From Victivallaceae bacterium (lineage in GTDB: Bacteria > Verrucomicrobiota > Lentisphaeria > Victivallales > Victivallaceae), in the NCBI GenBank assembly GCA_028709805.1, contig JAQUTL010000007.1, positions 37,034 to 101,033 of the forward strand: a stretch of 64,000 nucleotides of DNA, given 5' to 3'. A program made the translations under genes and the position numbers. Positions 19,226 through 27,914 of the stretch are shown piece after piece. Under the pieces are notes generated by a model. That model had not been told where the DNA came from. It worked only from the letters and a program-made list of their open reading frames with translations, and did not search any database. The first letter of the stretch is position 1. Each line of letters opens with the position of its first letter.

Positions 19226-19957
19226 TCAACGCTTTTCAAGTTCCGGAGCGTTATTTTCAAGCAAATAGCGGATTGCCGCCGCCGCGCAAAAGCCGCCGAA
19301 AGCCGCCGGCAGATACGAGATCGAGCCGGGTGCCGAACGCATTCCGGCCGACGGGTCGGAAAACCGTTCGACGCCGCCGCGCGGCTCCTCCGCCGAAAAC
19401 ACCACCGGAAACCGGCAGTCGCCGCCCGCCTCGCGCACGGAATGACGGACCGCTCTGGCCAGCGGACAGTGATGACTTTTCTCCAGCATCGCAAGCTCGA
19501 TTTTCGACGGGTCGAGTTTGCCGGCCGCTCCCATGCTGGAGACCAGGCCGCAATGCCGCTCCAGCGCCCCCATGATCAGCGCGGTCTTGGCGCGCACCGT
19601 GTCGATCGCGTCAATGACAAAGTCGAACCCTGCGTCCAGAATTCCGCCGATACTGCCGGCGTCAACGAACATGTCAAACACGGTGATTTCAAGTTCCGGG
19701 TTGATGTCAAGCAGCCGGTCGCGCATCACGGCAACCTTGCTGCGGCCGACGGTCGAATGCAGCGCCGGAAGCTGACGGTTCAGGTTGCTGTCGCTCACCA
19801 TGTCGCCGTCGACCAGCGTGATCGCGCCGACGCCGGAACGCACCACAAACTCGGCGGCAAACGCTCCAACGCCGCCGATGCCCACCACCAGCACCCGCGA
19901 CTTCCTCAATTTTTCAAGACCGTCATTTCCGATCAACAGTTCCGTGCGTTCAAACAT
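19226..19957 (-). CDS. tcdA: tRNA threonylcarbamoyladenosine dehydratase
   Basis: A 243-residue E1-like enzyme of the HesA/MoeB/ThiF family that cyclises t6A37 to ct6A in tRNA using ATP. The N-terminus RTELLIGNDGLEKLRKSRVL is typical of TcdA, followed by the nucleotide-binding GIGGVGAFAAEFVVRSGVG, the DGDMVSDSNLNRQ motif with the ATP-contacting Asn/Arg, and DFVIDAIDTVRAKTALI. The CxxC zinc pairs of MoeB are absent, as expected for TcdA. It starts 3 bp after the TatD-like gene ends. It partners functionally with tsaC at 10801, not nearby. Confidence 0.92.
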   Translation of the reverse strand: MFERTELLIGNDGLEKLRKSRVLVVGIGGVGAFAAEFVVRSGVGAITLVDGDMVSDSNLNRQLPALHSTVGRSKVAVMRDRLLDINPELEITVFDMFVDAGSIGGILDAGFDFVIDAIDTVRAKTALIMGALERHCGLVSSMGAAGKLDPSKIELAMLEKSHHCPLARAVRHSVREAGGDCRFPVVFSAEEPRGGVERFSDPSAGMRSAPGSISYLPAAFGGFCAAAAIRYLLENNAPELEKR

Positions 19958-19960
19958 TTC

Positions 19961-20560
19961 TCACTTTTTCACTCCGATAAATTCGTCAAACCGGCGGTTC
20001 ATCCGTTCCGCCAGCAGTTCAGCTTCCACTCCGAGCCGCTCGGCTGCCATAAGATAAAACGCGGCATAATCGAAAAAAGCATCGGTTTCCGCGTCACTCT
20101 CCAAAACAAAATCCTCGAAATTCCGCGTCGCCAATTCATGCGGACTCTGCGAGATCAGCCGCCCGGCGTCACGCTGACGGCGATATTCTTCCGGCGACCC
20201 GTTGAAGCGATGCAGCAATATGCGGTTACGCCGGCTCTTCAGCACGGCGTTCAGCTCTGGATAGGCGCGAACGCAGTGGATCACCACCGGCAGATCGCCG
20301 CCGGCCCGGTCCAGCAGCGCCTCAAGCAGCTCGATCTGCCGCGCCATCGGCACGGCCAGCCGGCGGTCCAGCCCGACTTCGCCAAGAGCGGCGGCGCCGG
20401 AAACGTCCAAGCCGGCGGCCGCGGCAAGAACATCTTCCGCCGCCGCGTCGGGAAGACGCTGGATCGAAAAGAACGGAACCGCAATCCGCGCCGGCGACGA
20501 TACCAGTCCCCGCACTCCGTCCGGCGGTGCGCAATGCAAATGAAAATCGACATACATCAT
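19961..20560 (-). CDS. Divergent TatD-like metal-dependent hydrolase
   Basis: A protein of about 199 residues with TatD landmarks in order: DFHLHCAPPDG (metal ligands H-x-H), AALGEVGLDRR (catalytic Glu), VVIHCVRA and LLHRFNGSPEE. The last metal aspartate region (LESDAET) is recognisable. It is shorter than typical TatD (255-265). The reading frame extends upstream to a GTG that lies inside a TGACGG repeat; the ATG at 20560 (MMYVDFHLH) is preferred because the metal motif begins there. It may act as a nuclease or phosphoesterase. It is followed closely by tcdA. Confidence 0.7.
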   Translation of the reverse strand: MMYVDFHLHCAPPDGVRGLVSSPARIAVPFFSIQRLPDAAAEDVLAAAAGLDVSGAAALGEVGLDRRLAVPMARQIELLEALLDRAGGDLPVVIHCVRAYPELNAVLKSRRNRILLHRFNGSPEEYRRQRDAGRLISQSPHELATRNFEDFVLESDAETDAFFDYAAFYLMAAERLGVEAELLAERMNRRFDEFIGVKK

Positions 20561-20568
20561 GGTTGATC

Positions 20569-20640
20569 CCGTCACTTTTATCCGTCAAAAAATCGCCCGT
20601 CAAATAAATGACGGACGTTCCGTCACTTTTCCGTCAAATT
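20569..20640. repeat. Cluster of CCGTCA/TGACGG short repeats
   Basis: Plus-strand copies of CCGTCACTTTT start at 20569 and 20620, extra CCGTCA cores are at 20582, 20597 and 20631, and an inverted TGACGGA is at 20609. The pair forms a perfect hairpin TGACGGA-ACG-TCCGTCA on the minus strand followed by TTTATTT, so it may terminate the btuF transcript. The btuF stop codon (TGA at 20623-20625) and its last codons fall inside the repeat. Confidence 0.85.
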
Positions 20641-21528
20641 TTTATCTCGTTTATCATCAGCGCCATCCGGCAAAATTTCCGGCGGCGTTGCGGACGGCTG
20701 ACCGGAGTTGTCCAACTCCGGATGCAGCATCCCGCGCAATGTGACGACCGCCTCCGGCCAGCGCGGCGTGAGCCGGAAAATCAGATCGGCATCCTCAACC
20801 GCGTACATTCTTCCCCCGGCAACGGCTGGAATCGACAGATGTTTTTTCAATGACGCCACCGTCATTCCGCCGTTTGCCGGATACACCACCGCCTCCGGAG
20901 CGGCGGCCGCGACGACTTCCGGCGACGGATAAAAATACCCGGCGTCGATCTCTCCGGTGACGCTCACGCCGCCGGCCAGCGCCAGCAGATCGTTGAAAAA
21001 CGCCCGCCGGCCGCACGACATCGGCGGATCGTCCCAGAACAGCAGCAGGGTCTTAACCGGCGCGACGCCGGAAATCCGCGACGCCAGATCACGCCTGGCC
21101 TGACGACTGGCGGCCTTAAGTCCGGCCGCCGCGGTCTCCAAGTTGAGCAGACCGCCGAGCGAAGTCAGCGCCGCTTCGTAGTCGTCCAGCGAATTCAGCG
21201 GCAGCACCTCAACCCGCACGCCAAGATCGCCGAGCGCCTGTTTCACCGTCGGGTCCTGCAGCGTGTCGGCCACCACCAGTTCGGCGTTCAGCGACACGAT
21301 CACTTCAAGGTTCGGCGTGGCAAAGTCGCCGGCAACCGGAAGTTTCGCCGCCGCCGCCGGACGGTTGCAGGCGGCGCTGCGCCCGACCAGCAGCGGTCCG
21401 CCGCCCAGCGCAAAAATCGTCTCGGTCAGCGCCGGGGACAGCGACACCACCCGGACGGCAAACGCCGGCGCCGGACCCCAAACCGCGGCCGCGCAAAGCA
21501 GCAAAAAAATTATACGCCGCATCGTCAT
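20623..21528 (-). CDS. btuF: BtuF-like cobalamin (or heme/siderophore) ABC-transporter binding protein
   Basis: A 301-residue periplasmic binding protein with a Sec signal (RRIIFLLLCAAAVWG...AFA) and the helical-backbone class III fold: VVSLSPALTETIFALGGGPL at the N-terminus, VGRSAACNRP, then PNLEVIVSLNAELVVAD and WPEAVVTLRGMLHPEL at the C-terminus. These match BtuF-type vitamin B12 binders. No permease (BtuC) or ATPase (BtuD) is adjacent, so it is an orphan. It overlaps the response regulator stop by 4 bp. The last residues LTEK and the stop are encoded by the TGACGG repeat. A different chelate ligand is possible. Confidence 0.82.
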   Translation of the reverse strand: MTMRRIIFLLLCAAAVWGPAPAFAVRVVSLSPALTETIFALGGGPLLVGRSAACNRPAAAAKLPVAGDFATPNLEVIVSLNAELVVADTLQDPTVKQALGDLGVRVEVLPLNSLDDYEAALTSLGGLLNLETAAAGLKAASRQARRDLASRISGVAPVKTLLLFWDDPPMSCGRRAFFNDLLALAGGVSVTGEIDAGYFYPSPEVVAAAAPEAVVYPANGGMTVASLKKHLSIPAVAGGRMYAVEDADLIFRLTPRWPEAVVTLRGMLHPELDNSGQPSATPPEILPDGADDKRDKNLTEK

Positions 21529-22874
21529 AATCCGTATTTCTCAAGCCGGCGGTAAAAGGTCCGACGCGGGATTCCGAGTTTCTTTGCCGCCAGCGTCCGG
21601 TTGCCGCCGCAGTCGGCCAGCGTGCGCTCAATCAAAGCCCGCTCGTGCGCGTCGATTGTTGAGCCGCCGGAAACGGCCAGCCCCGGAAACGCGCCGTCGC
21701 CGCCGGAACGGACTGAGGGCGGCACATCGGCCAGCGAAATCTCCCCGCCGCGTCCCAGCACCACCATGCGTTCCACGGCGTTGCGCAGTTCGCGGATGTT
21801 GCCCGGCCATGAATAGCGGCAGAGCGCGTCCATCGCCTCCGGCGAAACGGTCATTTCGCCGCGGTTGTTTTCGGCGGCAAACCCGTCAAGAAATCTCCGC
21901 ACCAGCAGCGGAATGTCCTCCGGGCGGTTGCGCAGCGGCGGAAGTTCGATCGACACCACGTCCAGCCGGTAGAACAAATCTTCGCGGAATTTTCCCTCCG
22001 CCACCAGTTTGCGCAGGTCGCGGTTGGTAGCAGCGATCAGTCTGGCGTTGCTGTGGATTACCTCATTGCCGCCCAAACGTTCAAAACTGCGGGTTTCCAG
22101 CACCCGCAGCAGCTTGACCTGAACCGGAAGATCGATTTCGCCGATCTCGTCAAGAAACAGCGTTCCGTCGCCGGCCAGCTCAAACCGGCCCTTCTTCTGC
22201 TCCACCGCTCCGGTGAACGCGCCGCGCTCGTGGCCGAAAAGCTCACTTTCCAACAGCGTCGCCGGCAGCGCCGCGCAGTGCACGGCCACAAACGGACCGC
22301 TGCGCCCGCTCAACTCATGAATCGCGTTGGCGGCCACCTCCTTGCCGGTTCCCGACTCGCCGGTCAACAGCACCGTGGTGCGCGACGGCGCAATCTGACG
22401 GATCAGTGCATATACTTCGCTCATCGCCGGCGAAGCGGCGACCATTTTTGCCGCATCTCCGCCGCCGGCGAGCTGGGTGCGCAGCCGGCGGTTTTCCGCC
22501 TTAAGGTCGCGAGCCTCGCCAGCCCGCTTCAACACCAGGTCAAGATGATTGAGATTGACCGGCTTTTCCACAAAATCGAACGCGCCGGTCTTCAACGCCT
22601 CCACCGCCGACTCAATGGTTCCATACGCGGAAAAAACAATACAGGTCGGCGGCGTCTCGTGAGCCAGCGCCGCTTTGAGAACGTCCAATCCGTCGGCTCC
22701 CGGCATGCGCAGGTCGGTCAACACATAATCATAGTTGTTTCGTTTCAAGAGATTGAGCGCGATGGCGCCGTCCTCGGCGCTGGTCACTTCGTAGCGGCGC
22801 GACAGATAACGGGCCATCGCGTCGCGGGTTGAGCGTTCGTCATCCGCAAGCAGCAAAGTGGGTTTGTCAGACAT
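21525..22874 (-). CDS. NtrC-family sigma-54-dependent response regulator
   Basis: A protein of about 449 residues: receiver domain ([16 protein letters not shown]...[13 protein letters not shown] with the phospho-Asp), AAA+ domain with Walker A GESGTGKE, the sigma-54-contacting GAFTGA loop, [20 protein letters not shown] and [20 protein letters not shown], and a Fis-type helix-turn-helix ([20 protein letters not shown]). It activates sigma-54 promoters when phosphorylated by the kinase encoded upstream, whose end it overlaps. The start is set at MSDKP (22874), since the receiver begins there and GGAAAGG lies upstream. The target genes cannot be named from the window. Confidence 0.95.
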   Translation of the reverse strand: MSDKPTLLLADDERSTRDAMARYLSRRYEVTSAEDGAIALNLLKRNNYDYVLTDLRMPGADGLDVLKAALAHETPPTCIVFSAYGTIESAVEALKTGAFDFVEKPVNLNHLDLVLKRAGEARDLKAENRRLRTQLAGGGDAAKMVAASPAMSEVYALIRQIAPSRTTVLLTGESGTGKEVAANAIHELSGRSGPFVAVHCAALPATLLESELFGHERGAFTGAVEQKKGRFELAGDGTLFLDEIGEIDLPVQVKLLRVLETRSFERLGGNEVIHSNARLIAATNRDLRKLVAEGKFREDLFYRLDVVSIELPPLRNRPEDIPLLVRRFLDGFAAENNRGEMTVSPEAMDALCRYSWPGNIRELRNAVERMVVLGRGGEISLADVPPSVRSGGDGAFPGLAVSGGSTIDAHERALIERTLADCGGNRTLAAKKLGIPRRTFYRRLEKYGL

Positions 22875-24039
22875 CCTTCTCGGTCCTTTCCGGCAGCTGG
22901 GCAAAACTGCTCCGGCGGTCGCGACGCGGGAATTTGACCTGAAAACTGAGGCCGCTGCCCGTCGCGCTCGACACGCCGAACAGTGCGCCGTGCTCCTTGA
23001 ATATCCGTTGTATTATCATCATTCCGAGTCCGGTTCCGCCCGGCTTGAAGGTTTTGAACGGCTCAAACATCTCGTTGAGCTGTTCGGGCGTCACGCCGCT
23101 TCCGGAGTCTGAAACAACCAGAATCAGAAAACTTTCATCGTATGAAAAAGTGATGTCAACGCTGCCGCCGCCGCTCATTGCCTGCAGCGAATTTTTCAGA
23201 ATGTTGTAAAAAGCCTGTTTCAGCTGCGCGGCGTCGCCCATAACCTCGGGGACATGTTCCGGCGCGTTGAAGCCGACCTTGATCCGCTTCAGCTCAAATT
23301 CCCGGCGCATAAAATTCAGCGTCTCCATCACCACCGCCGGCAGATTGAGCGGCGCAAGCTGCGGACGACCGGGACGGACGGCGTGGAGAAACTGGTGTAT
23401 AATATTGTCCAGCCGCTCCACCTCTCCAACGCAGTCCCGAACCATCTCCGCGGTTTCGGACATGCCGGAAATTCCGGCAATGTCCCGCTCTATCAACTGC
23501 AGATTCAGATAAATGCTGTTCAGCGGATTGCCGATTTCATGCGCCACGCCGGCGGCGAGAAGCGAAACCGCCTCCGCGGTGCTGGCGTTCAGTTCATCGT
23601 TGCTTTTGCGCCGCTCCTCGGTCACGTCATGCAGAATAGCGATTGCGCAGGACTCGCCGTTGAGTTCCTGCGGAACCAGATACAGCCGCAGAAAGCGATG
23701 CGCGGGATAGGAGATTTCCAGCTCTTCACGCAACAGCCGCGTCCACTCTTCAACGTCAAGTTGCAGAACCTGTTTCCAGTCCACCCCGCGGATGAAGTGG
23801 GACAGCCGGACTTTGGACAGATCCGCCGGCAGCCCCAGCAGTTCGCGCGCCGCCTTGTTGTGATAGCGGATGCGCAATGTACGGTCAATCACCAGAATAC
23901 CGTCATTCACCGCGTTGAGAATTGTGGCGAAAAATCCTTTGTCCTTGCTCAGACGCAGCAGATATGCCTGAAGACTTCCGCCATCAATGGCATCCACCCG
24001 TTCGATAAAACGGTCGGTAAAACTCTTTTTTTCCACCAT
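22867..24039 (-). CDS. Cytoplasmic PAS sensor histidine kinase
   Basis: A 390-residue kinase without membrane helices. A PAS domain occupies about residues 35-160 (ILNAVNDGILVIDRTLRIRY), followed by the H-box AAGVAHEIGNPLNSIYLNLQ, the N-box QAFYNILKNSLQAM and the ATP lid VVSDSGSGV...GGTGLGMMIIQRIF. This is the NtrB-like architecture. It overlaps the response regulator gene by 8 bp, giving a standard two-component pair. GGAGGA sits 9 nt before the ATG, and a perfect palindrome lies just upstream. The signal is intracellular and unknown. Confidence 0.95.
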   Translation of the reverse strand: MVEKKSFTDRFIERVDAIDGGSLQAYLLRLSKDKGFFATILNAVNDGILVIDRTLRIRYHNKAARELLGLPADLSKVRLSHFIRGVDWKQVLQLDVEEWTRLLREELEISYPAHRFLRLYLVPQELNGESCAIAILHDVTEERRKSNDELNASTAEAVSLLAAGVAHEIGNPLNSIYLNLQLIERDIAGISGMSETAEMVRDCVGEVERLDNIIHQFLHAVRPGRPQLAPLNLPAVVMETLNFMRREFELKRIKVGFNAPEHVPEVMGDAAQLKQAFYNILKNSLQAMSGGGSVDITFSYDESFLILVVSDSGSGVTPEQLNEMFEPFKTFKPGGTGLGMMIIQRIFKEHGALFGVSSATGSGLSFQVKFPRRDRRSSFAQLPERTEKDV

Positions 24040-24059
24040 GTGTCAAATCCTCCATGTCA

Positions 24060-24074
24060 GTGTCAATTTGACAC
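24060..24074. promoter_or_regulatory. Palindrome GTGTCAATTTGACAC upstream of the sensor kinase
   Basis: A 15-bp perfect inverted repeat around a central base lies 21 bp before the kinase start codon. A further half-site TGTGTCAAA overlaps the start codon (about 24039-24047). The spacing suggests an operator for autoregulation or for a separate repressor. The region also contains TTGACA-like elements, so it may overlap the promoter. Confidence 0.5.
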
Positions 24075-24102
24075 ACTTTTGAAAAAAATCAAGTCGAAAA
24101 AC

Positions 24103-24140
24103 AAAAAAAACGCCGGACGGCATCATAGCCGGACGGCGTT
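24103..24140 (-). terminator. Terminator of the transhydrogenase operon
   Basis: On the minus strand AACGCCG...CGGCGTT closes an imperfect hairpin (inner stem CGGC/GCCG, loop TATGAT) followed by eight T. It lies about 17 bp after the stop of the last operon gene. Confidence 0.8.
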
Positions 24141-24156
24141 GAAGCGGATTGTCCCG

Positions 24157-26190
24157 CTATTTATTCTTCAGGTCAAGCGCTCCGGTCGGGCACTCGGTGA
24201 CGCAGGCCAGACACTCCGCGCAGGAAAGCGGCAGCCCCTTGTCGAACGCGGTGCCGACGCAGGTGGAAAAGCCGCGCCGTTTCGCGGAAAGCAGCGACTT
24301 GTTGATCACTTCCCTGCACACCTTGACGCAGGTGCCGCACTTGATGCACTTGCCGCGATCCTGAATGATGACCGGATGGCGGGTGTCGTAAACGACCTCA
24401 AGTTTGCCGCCCTTGATCGCACACGGCGACGCGCCGCACTTCGCCGCCTGACTGCGCAGCCGGCAGTCCGCCTTGTCGGTGCAGGAACATTCGATGCAGC
24501 GTTCCCCCTCGTGCCGGATGGTCTCCACTCTCATGGTGCCGGCGACCTCCTTAAAGGTGGTCTTGCGCTCGTCGAGGCCGATCATCGGCAATTTGGCGCG
24601 CGGCGAATTGCTGACCTTGTCGGAGACAAAGACCACATCCTTTTCCGCCATCGACGCCCAGTGTCCGCGCGAAACGTTCACCTGCCGCTCCGGCTTGTAT
24701 TTGATCCCGGTCAGAAGACCGAGCACGCCGAGCGCCGCACGGCGGCCGCCGGCCACCGCTTCAACCACCGTGGCCGCGCCGGAAACGCAGTCGCCGGCCG
24801 CAAAAACCTTGCCGCCAAGCTGCATATTGTCCTCATCAACCTCGGGATAGCCGTACTTGTTCACCGGGATTCCGGACGGCATCTTCGCGCCTTGACCGAT
24901 CGCCGCGATGATCGTGTCGGCCACCGTGTCAAACTCGCTGCCGGGAACCGGAACCGGACGGCGGCGGCCGGAAGCGTCCGGTTCGCCCAGCGCCATGCGC
25001 TGACAGGTCAGCACCTTGCGCCCGTCGGCGCCGACGCTCACCCGGACCGGAGCCACCAGAAACTCAAACTTCACGCCCTCTTCGCGCGCCTCGGCGATTT
25101 CCAGCTTCTCCGCCGGCATCTCCGCCTCGGTGCGCCGGTAGAAGCAGACGACATCGGGAGAACCGAGCCGGACGCTGGTGCGCAGACAGTCCATCGCGGT
25201 GTTGCCGCCGCCGACCACGATCACCTTGCCGGGATTCGTCCACTTGTAGTCCGCTTCCGAAATATCGCGCAGATAATCGATTCCCTGAATCGCCAGATCG
25301 TCGCCTTCGCAGCGCATACTGCCGGCTTTCCAGCAGCCAAGCGCCAACACAACGGCGTCATATTCCGCCTCAAGTTCGGCCAGACTGAGATTGTCGCCCA
25401 GCTTTTTGCCGAACTCGAATTTGATGCCGAGCCGGGTGTAATGCGCCAGCTCCTTGTCCAGCACCGCGTGTTTCGGCAGCCGGTATTCCGGAATGCCGTA
25501 GCGGAGCATGCCGCCGGCCGCGCCCATCTGGTCGAAAACCACCGATTTCACGCCGGCCATCCGCAGATAATAAGCCGCCGCCAAACCGGCCGGTCCGGCG
25601 CCGACAATCGCAACTTTGTACGGTTTCTCCGGCTCGGTTTCCTCCAGATATTCGGAGTAGCACATGTCGGCCGCCAGCCGCTTGAAGTCGTTTATGGACA
25701 CCGCCTGACCGAAGATGTTCTTCCGGCAGTCCTTCTCGCAGAAGCGCGGGCAGACCCGGCCGATCGACATCGGCAGCGGAATGCGCTTCTTGATTATTTT
25801 CAGCGATTCCATGAAGTCGCCGTTTTTGCCGGCGCGCACATATTCTTCAACACTGGCATGCGCGGGACAGGCCATCGTGCAGGGAGCCTCGCAGTCGCCG
25901 GTATGTTCGGAAAGCAGCAGCTCGAAAGCGGTTCTGCGCATCTCTTTCACCGCGTCGCTCGAAGCCTCGACCACCTGCCCCGGGGCGGGACAGGCGGCGC
26001 AGCTCGGCAGAAACTTGCCGGTCTTCGCGTCACGCACCACGCAGACGAAACAGCTCGTGGTTTTGCTTATTTTGTCGTTGTAGCACAGCGACGGTATATC
26101 GATGCCGTTGGCGCGGGCGACCTGAAGAATGGTCTGCCCCGGCTCCGCGACAACAGTCTTTCCATCAAGGGTGAATTCAATCTTGCTCAT
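24157..26190 (-). CDS. NfnB/GltD-like flavoprotein with NuoG-type N-terminus and ferredoxin C-terminus (StnC-like)
   Basis: A protein of 677 residues. It starts MSKIEFTLDGKTVVAEPG, a [2Fe-2S] ferredoxin domain (Cys in PSLCYND, TTSCFVC, PSCAACP), followed by the His-Cys [4Fe-4S] segment HTGDCEAPCTMACP. A GltD/NfnB body has the FAD site AIVGAGPAGLAAAYYL and the NAD(P) site VIVVGGGNTAMDCLR. The C-terminus carries two [4Fe-4S] sets (CIKCGTCVKVC and CAECLACVTECP). With NuoF- and NuoE-like partners upstream this matches the Sporomusa-type Nfn (Stn) electron-bifurcating transhydrogenase, which couples NADH, NADP and ferredoxin pools. The start at 26190 is chosen since it overlaps the upstream stop (ATGA). 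Confidence 0.85.
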   Translation of the reverse strand: MSKIEFTLDGKTVVAEPGQTILQVARANGIDIPSLCYNDKISKTTSCFVCVVRDAKTGKFLPSCAACPAPGQVVEASSDAVKEMRRTAFELLLSEHTGDCEAPCTMACPAHASVEEYVRAGKNGDFMESLKIIKKRIPLPMSIGRVCPRFCEKDCRKNIFGQAVSINDFKRLAADMCYSEYLEETEPEKPYKVAIVGAGPAGLAAAYYLRMAGVKSVVFDQMGAAGGMLRYGIPEYRLPKHAVLDKELAHYTRLGIKFEFGKKLGDNLSLAELEAEYDAVVLALGCWKAGSMRCEGDDLAIQGIDYLRDISEADYKWTNPGKVIVVGGGNTAMDCLRTSVRLGSPDVVCFYRRTEAEMPAEKLEIAEAREEGVKFEFLVAPVRVSVGADGRKVLTCQRMALGEPDASGRRRPVPVPGSEFDTVADTIIAAIGQGAKMPSGIPVNKYGYPEVDEDNMQLGGKVFAAGDCVSGAATVVEAVAGGRRAALGVLGLLTGIKYKPERQVNVSRGHWASMAEKDVVFVSDKVSNSPRAKLPMIGLDERKTTFKEVAGTMRVETIRHEGERCIECSCTDKADCRLRSQAAKCGASPCAIKGGKLEVVYDTRHPVIIQDRGKCIKCGTCVKVCREVINKSLLSAKRRGFSTCVGTAFDKGLPLSCAECLACVTECPTGALDLKNK

Positions 26191-27914
26191 TTGCGCACCC
26201 CTTCTCCTTTTTTGACCCGGCTGATCGCCTTTTTCGGACAAACCTCGATACAGCTGTTGCAGCGGGTGCATTTGTTGTTGTCAACCACGATGTCATCGGC
26301 GGAAATCGCCCCGACCGGGCAGGTCTTCACGCACAGCTTGCATTTGATGCACTTGTCGTGATCGACCTTCACGTCCACCAGCGCGCCGCACTGAAGCGCT
26401 CCGCACTGATGGTCGCGAACATGGGCCAGATACTCGTGGCGGAAATAGCGCAGCGTGGCCAGCACCGGATTCGGCGCGGTCTGACCGAGGCCGCAGAGCG
26501 ACCCCATGCGGATCTTGTTGCCGAGCGACTCCAGCAGATCAAGGTCGCTCTCCTCGCCCCGGCCGGCCACGATCCGTTCGAGCGTCTCGAACATGCGGGT
26601 GGTGCCGACCCGGCAGAACGTGCATTTTCCGCAGGATTCGCGATGGGTGAAGTCAAGGAAATAGCGCGCAGTCTCGACCATGCAGCGCTTCTTGCTGATG
26701 ACAATCATGCCGCCAGAACCCATGATCGCGCCAAGACTGCGCAGCGAATCATAGTCAACCGGCGTGTTGAACAGCTCAACCGGGATGCAGCCGCCGGACG
26801 GTCCGCCGCACTGGACCGCCTTGACCCCGTCCGGATCGGCGCCGCCGATGTCGAACACGATCTCGCCCAGTGTGATACCCATCGGCACCTCGACCAGTCC
26901 GGGATTCCGGAGGTCGCCGGCCAGCGCGAACAGCTTGGTGCCGCGGCCGCCGGCGGTGCCGATCTTCGCGTATTCGTCGCCGCCCTCGGAGAGAATCAGC
27001 GGAACGTTGCCGAAAGTTTCGACGTTGTTGATCATCGACGGATACCCCTTCCAGCCGGAGTCGGTCGGGAAGGGCGGGCGGAAACGCGGCACGCCGCGCT
27101 CGCCCTCAAGCGAATGAATCATCGCAGTCTCTTCACCGCAGACAAAGGCGCCGGCGCCCTCTTTGATCTCAATTTCGATCTTGCGGCCGTTGAGGTCGTT
27201 GTAATTGTGCTCGTATATCTGGCCGATGGCGATCCGCAGATGTTTGATGGCCATCGGATATTCGGCGCGACAGTAGATGAACGCCTTGGTGGCGCCGGTG
27301 GCGTAGGCCGCGATCAGCATACCCTCAAGCATCTGGTGCGGAACGCTCTCCATCAAAGAACGGTCCATGAATGCGCCGGGGTCGCCCTCGTCGGCATTGC
27401 AGATCAGGATTTTTTCCGGGGCGGTCTTGGCCGCAAGGAATCCCCACTTGTTGCCGGTGGGAAAGCCGCCGCCGCCGCGCCCGCGCAGTCCGGACTTCTT
27501 CACTTCGTCGATTACGGCCTGCGGCGTCATGGCCAGCGCTTTTTTGAGCGCGGAGTAGCCGCCGTTGGCGATATAGTCGTCCCAGCAGGTGGGAACGATC
27601 CGGCCGGCGAGCCGCAGAACCTTTACCAGTTCCTTGGACTTACGGCCGGCGGGAATCTCAAAGCGCCCGGCTTCGGCAAGGGTGAGAATGTTGTTGATCG
27701 AGGTTTCGTCGGCCCTTACTTTGCCGTACATCACGCTGCCGCCGTCCTTTTTGACCACCTCGATCAGCGGCTCGGCGTAACAATGGCCGAGGCAGCCGAC
27801 TTCCAGCACCGGAATGTCGCCGGCCTTTTCCTTCAGCATCGCCAGCACCGGCAGCGCACCGGCGGCAACGCCGCAGGAGGCCGCGCCGACACGAATCATT
27901 TTTATTTCACTCAT
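26187..27914 (-). CDS. NuoF-like diaphorase subunit with C-terminal ferredoxin (StnB-like)
   Basis: A 575-residue NADH-binding flavoprotein. The N-terminal thioredoxin-like [2Fe-2S] portion has Cys in RVGAASCGVAAG and VGCLGHCYAEP. The NuoF core follows: GLRGRGGGGFPTGNKW, CNADEGDPGAFMDRSLME (FMN), GAFVCGEETAMIHSLEG and ESCGKCTFCRVGTTRM ([4Fe-4S]). Two C-terminal [4Fe-4S] motifs end it (CIKCKLCVKTCP and CTRCNSCIEVCP). This is the HndC/HydB/NuoF type used in bifurcating complexes. It overlaps both neighbours by 4 bp. No catalytic hydrogenase subunit is in this operon, so NADP rather than H2 is the likely third partner. Confidence 0.92.
   Translation of the reverse strand: MSEIKMIRVGAASCGVAAGALPVLAMLKEKAGDIPVLEVGCLGHCYAEPLIEVVKKDGGSVMYGKVRADETSINNILTLAEAGRFEIPAGRKSKELVKVLRLAGRIVPTCWDDYIANGGYSALKKALAMTPQAVIDEVKKSGLRGRGGGGFPTGNKWGFLAAKTAPEKILICNADEGDPGAFMDRSLMESVPHQMLEGMLIAAYATGATKAFIYCRAEYPMAIKHLRIAIGQIYEHNYNDLNGRKIEIEIKEGAGAFVCGEETAMIHSLEGERGVPRFRPPFPTDSGWKGYPSMINNVETFGNVPLILSEGGDEYAKIGTAGGRGTKLFALAGDLRNPGLVEVPMGITLGEIVFDIGGADPDGVKAVQCGGPSGGCIPVELFNTPVDYDSLRSLGAIMGSGGMIVISKKRCMVETARYFLDFTHRESCGKCTFCRVGTTRMFETLERIVAGRGEESDLDLLESLGNKIRMGSLCGLGQTAPNPVLATLRYFRHEYLAHVRDHQCGALQCGALVDVKVDHDKCIKCKLCVKTCPVGAISADDIVVDNNKCTRCNSCIEVCPKKAISRVKKGEGVRK

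Noticed and set aside
23254..26361. A 1035-codon open frame on the plus strand
   Set aside because: It lies antisense to the sensor kinase and StnC-like genes, whose domains are unmistakable. GC-rich codon bias opens the opposite frame; the translation is Arg/His/Gln-rich without motifs.
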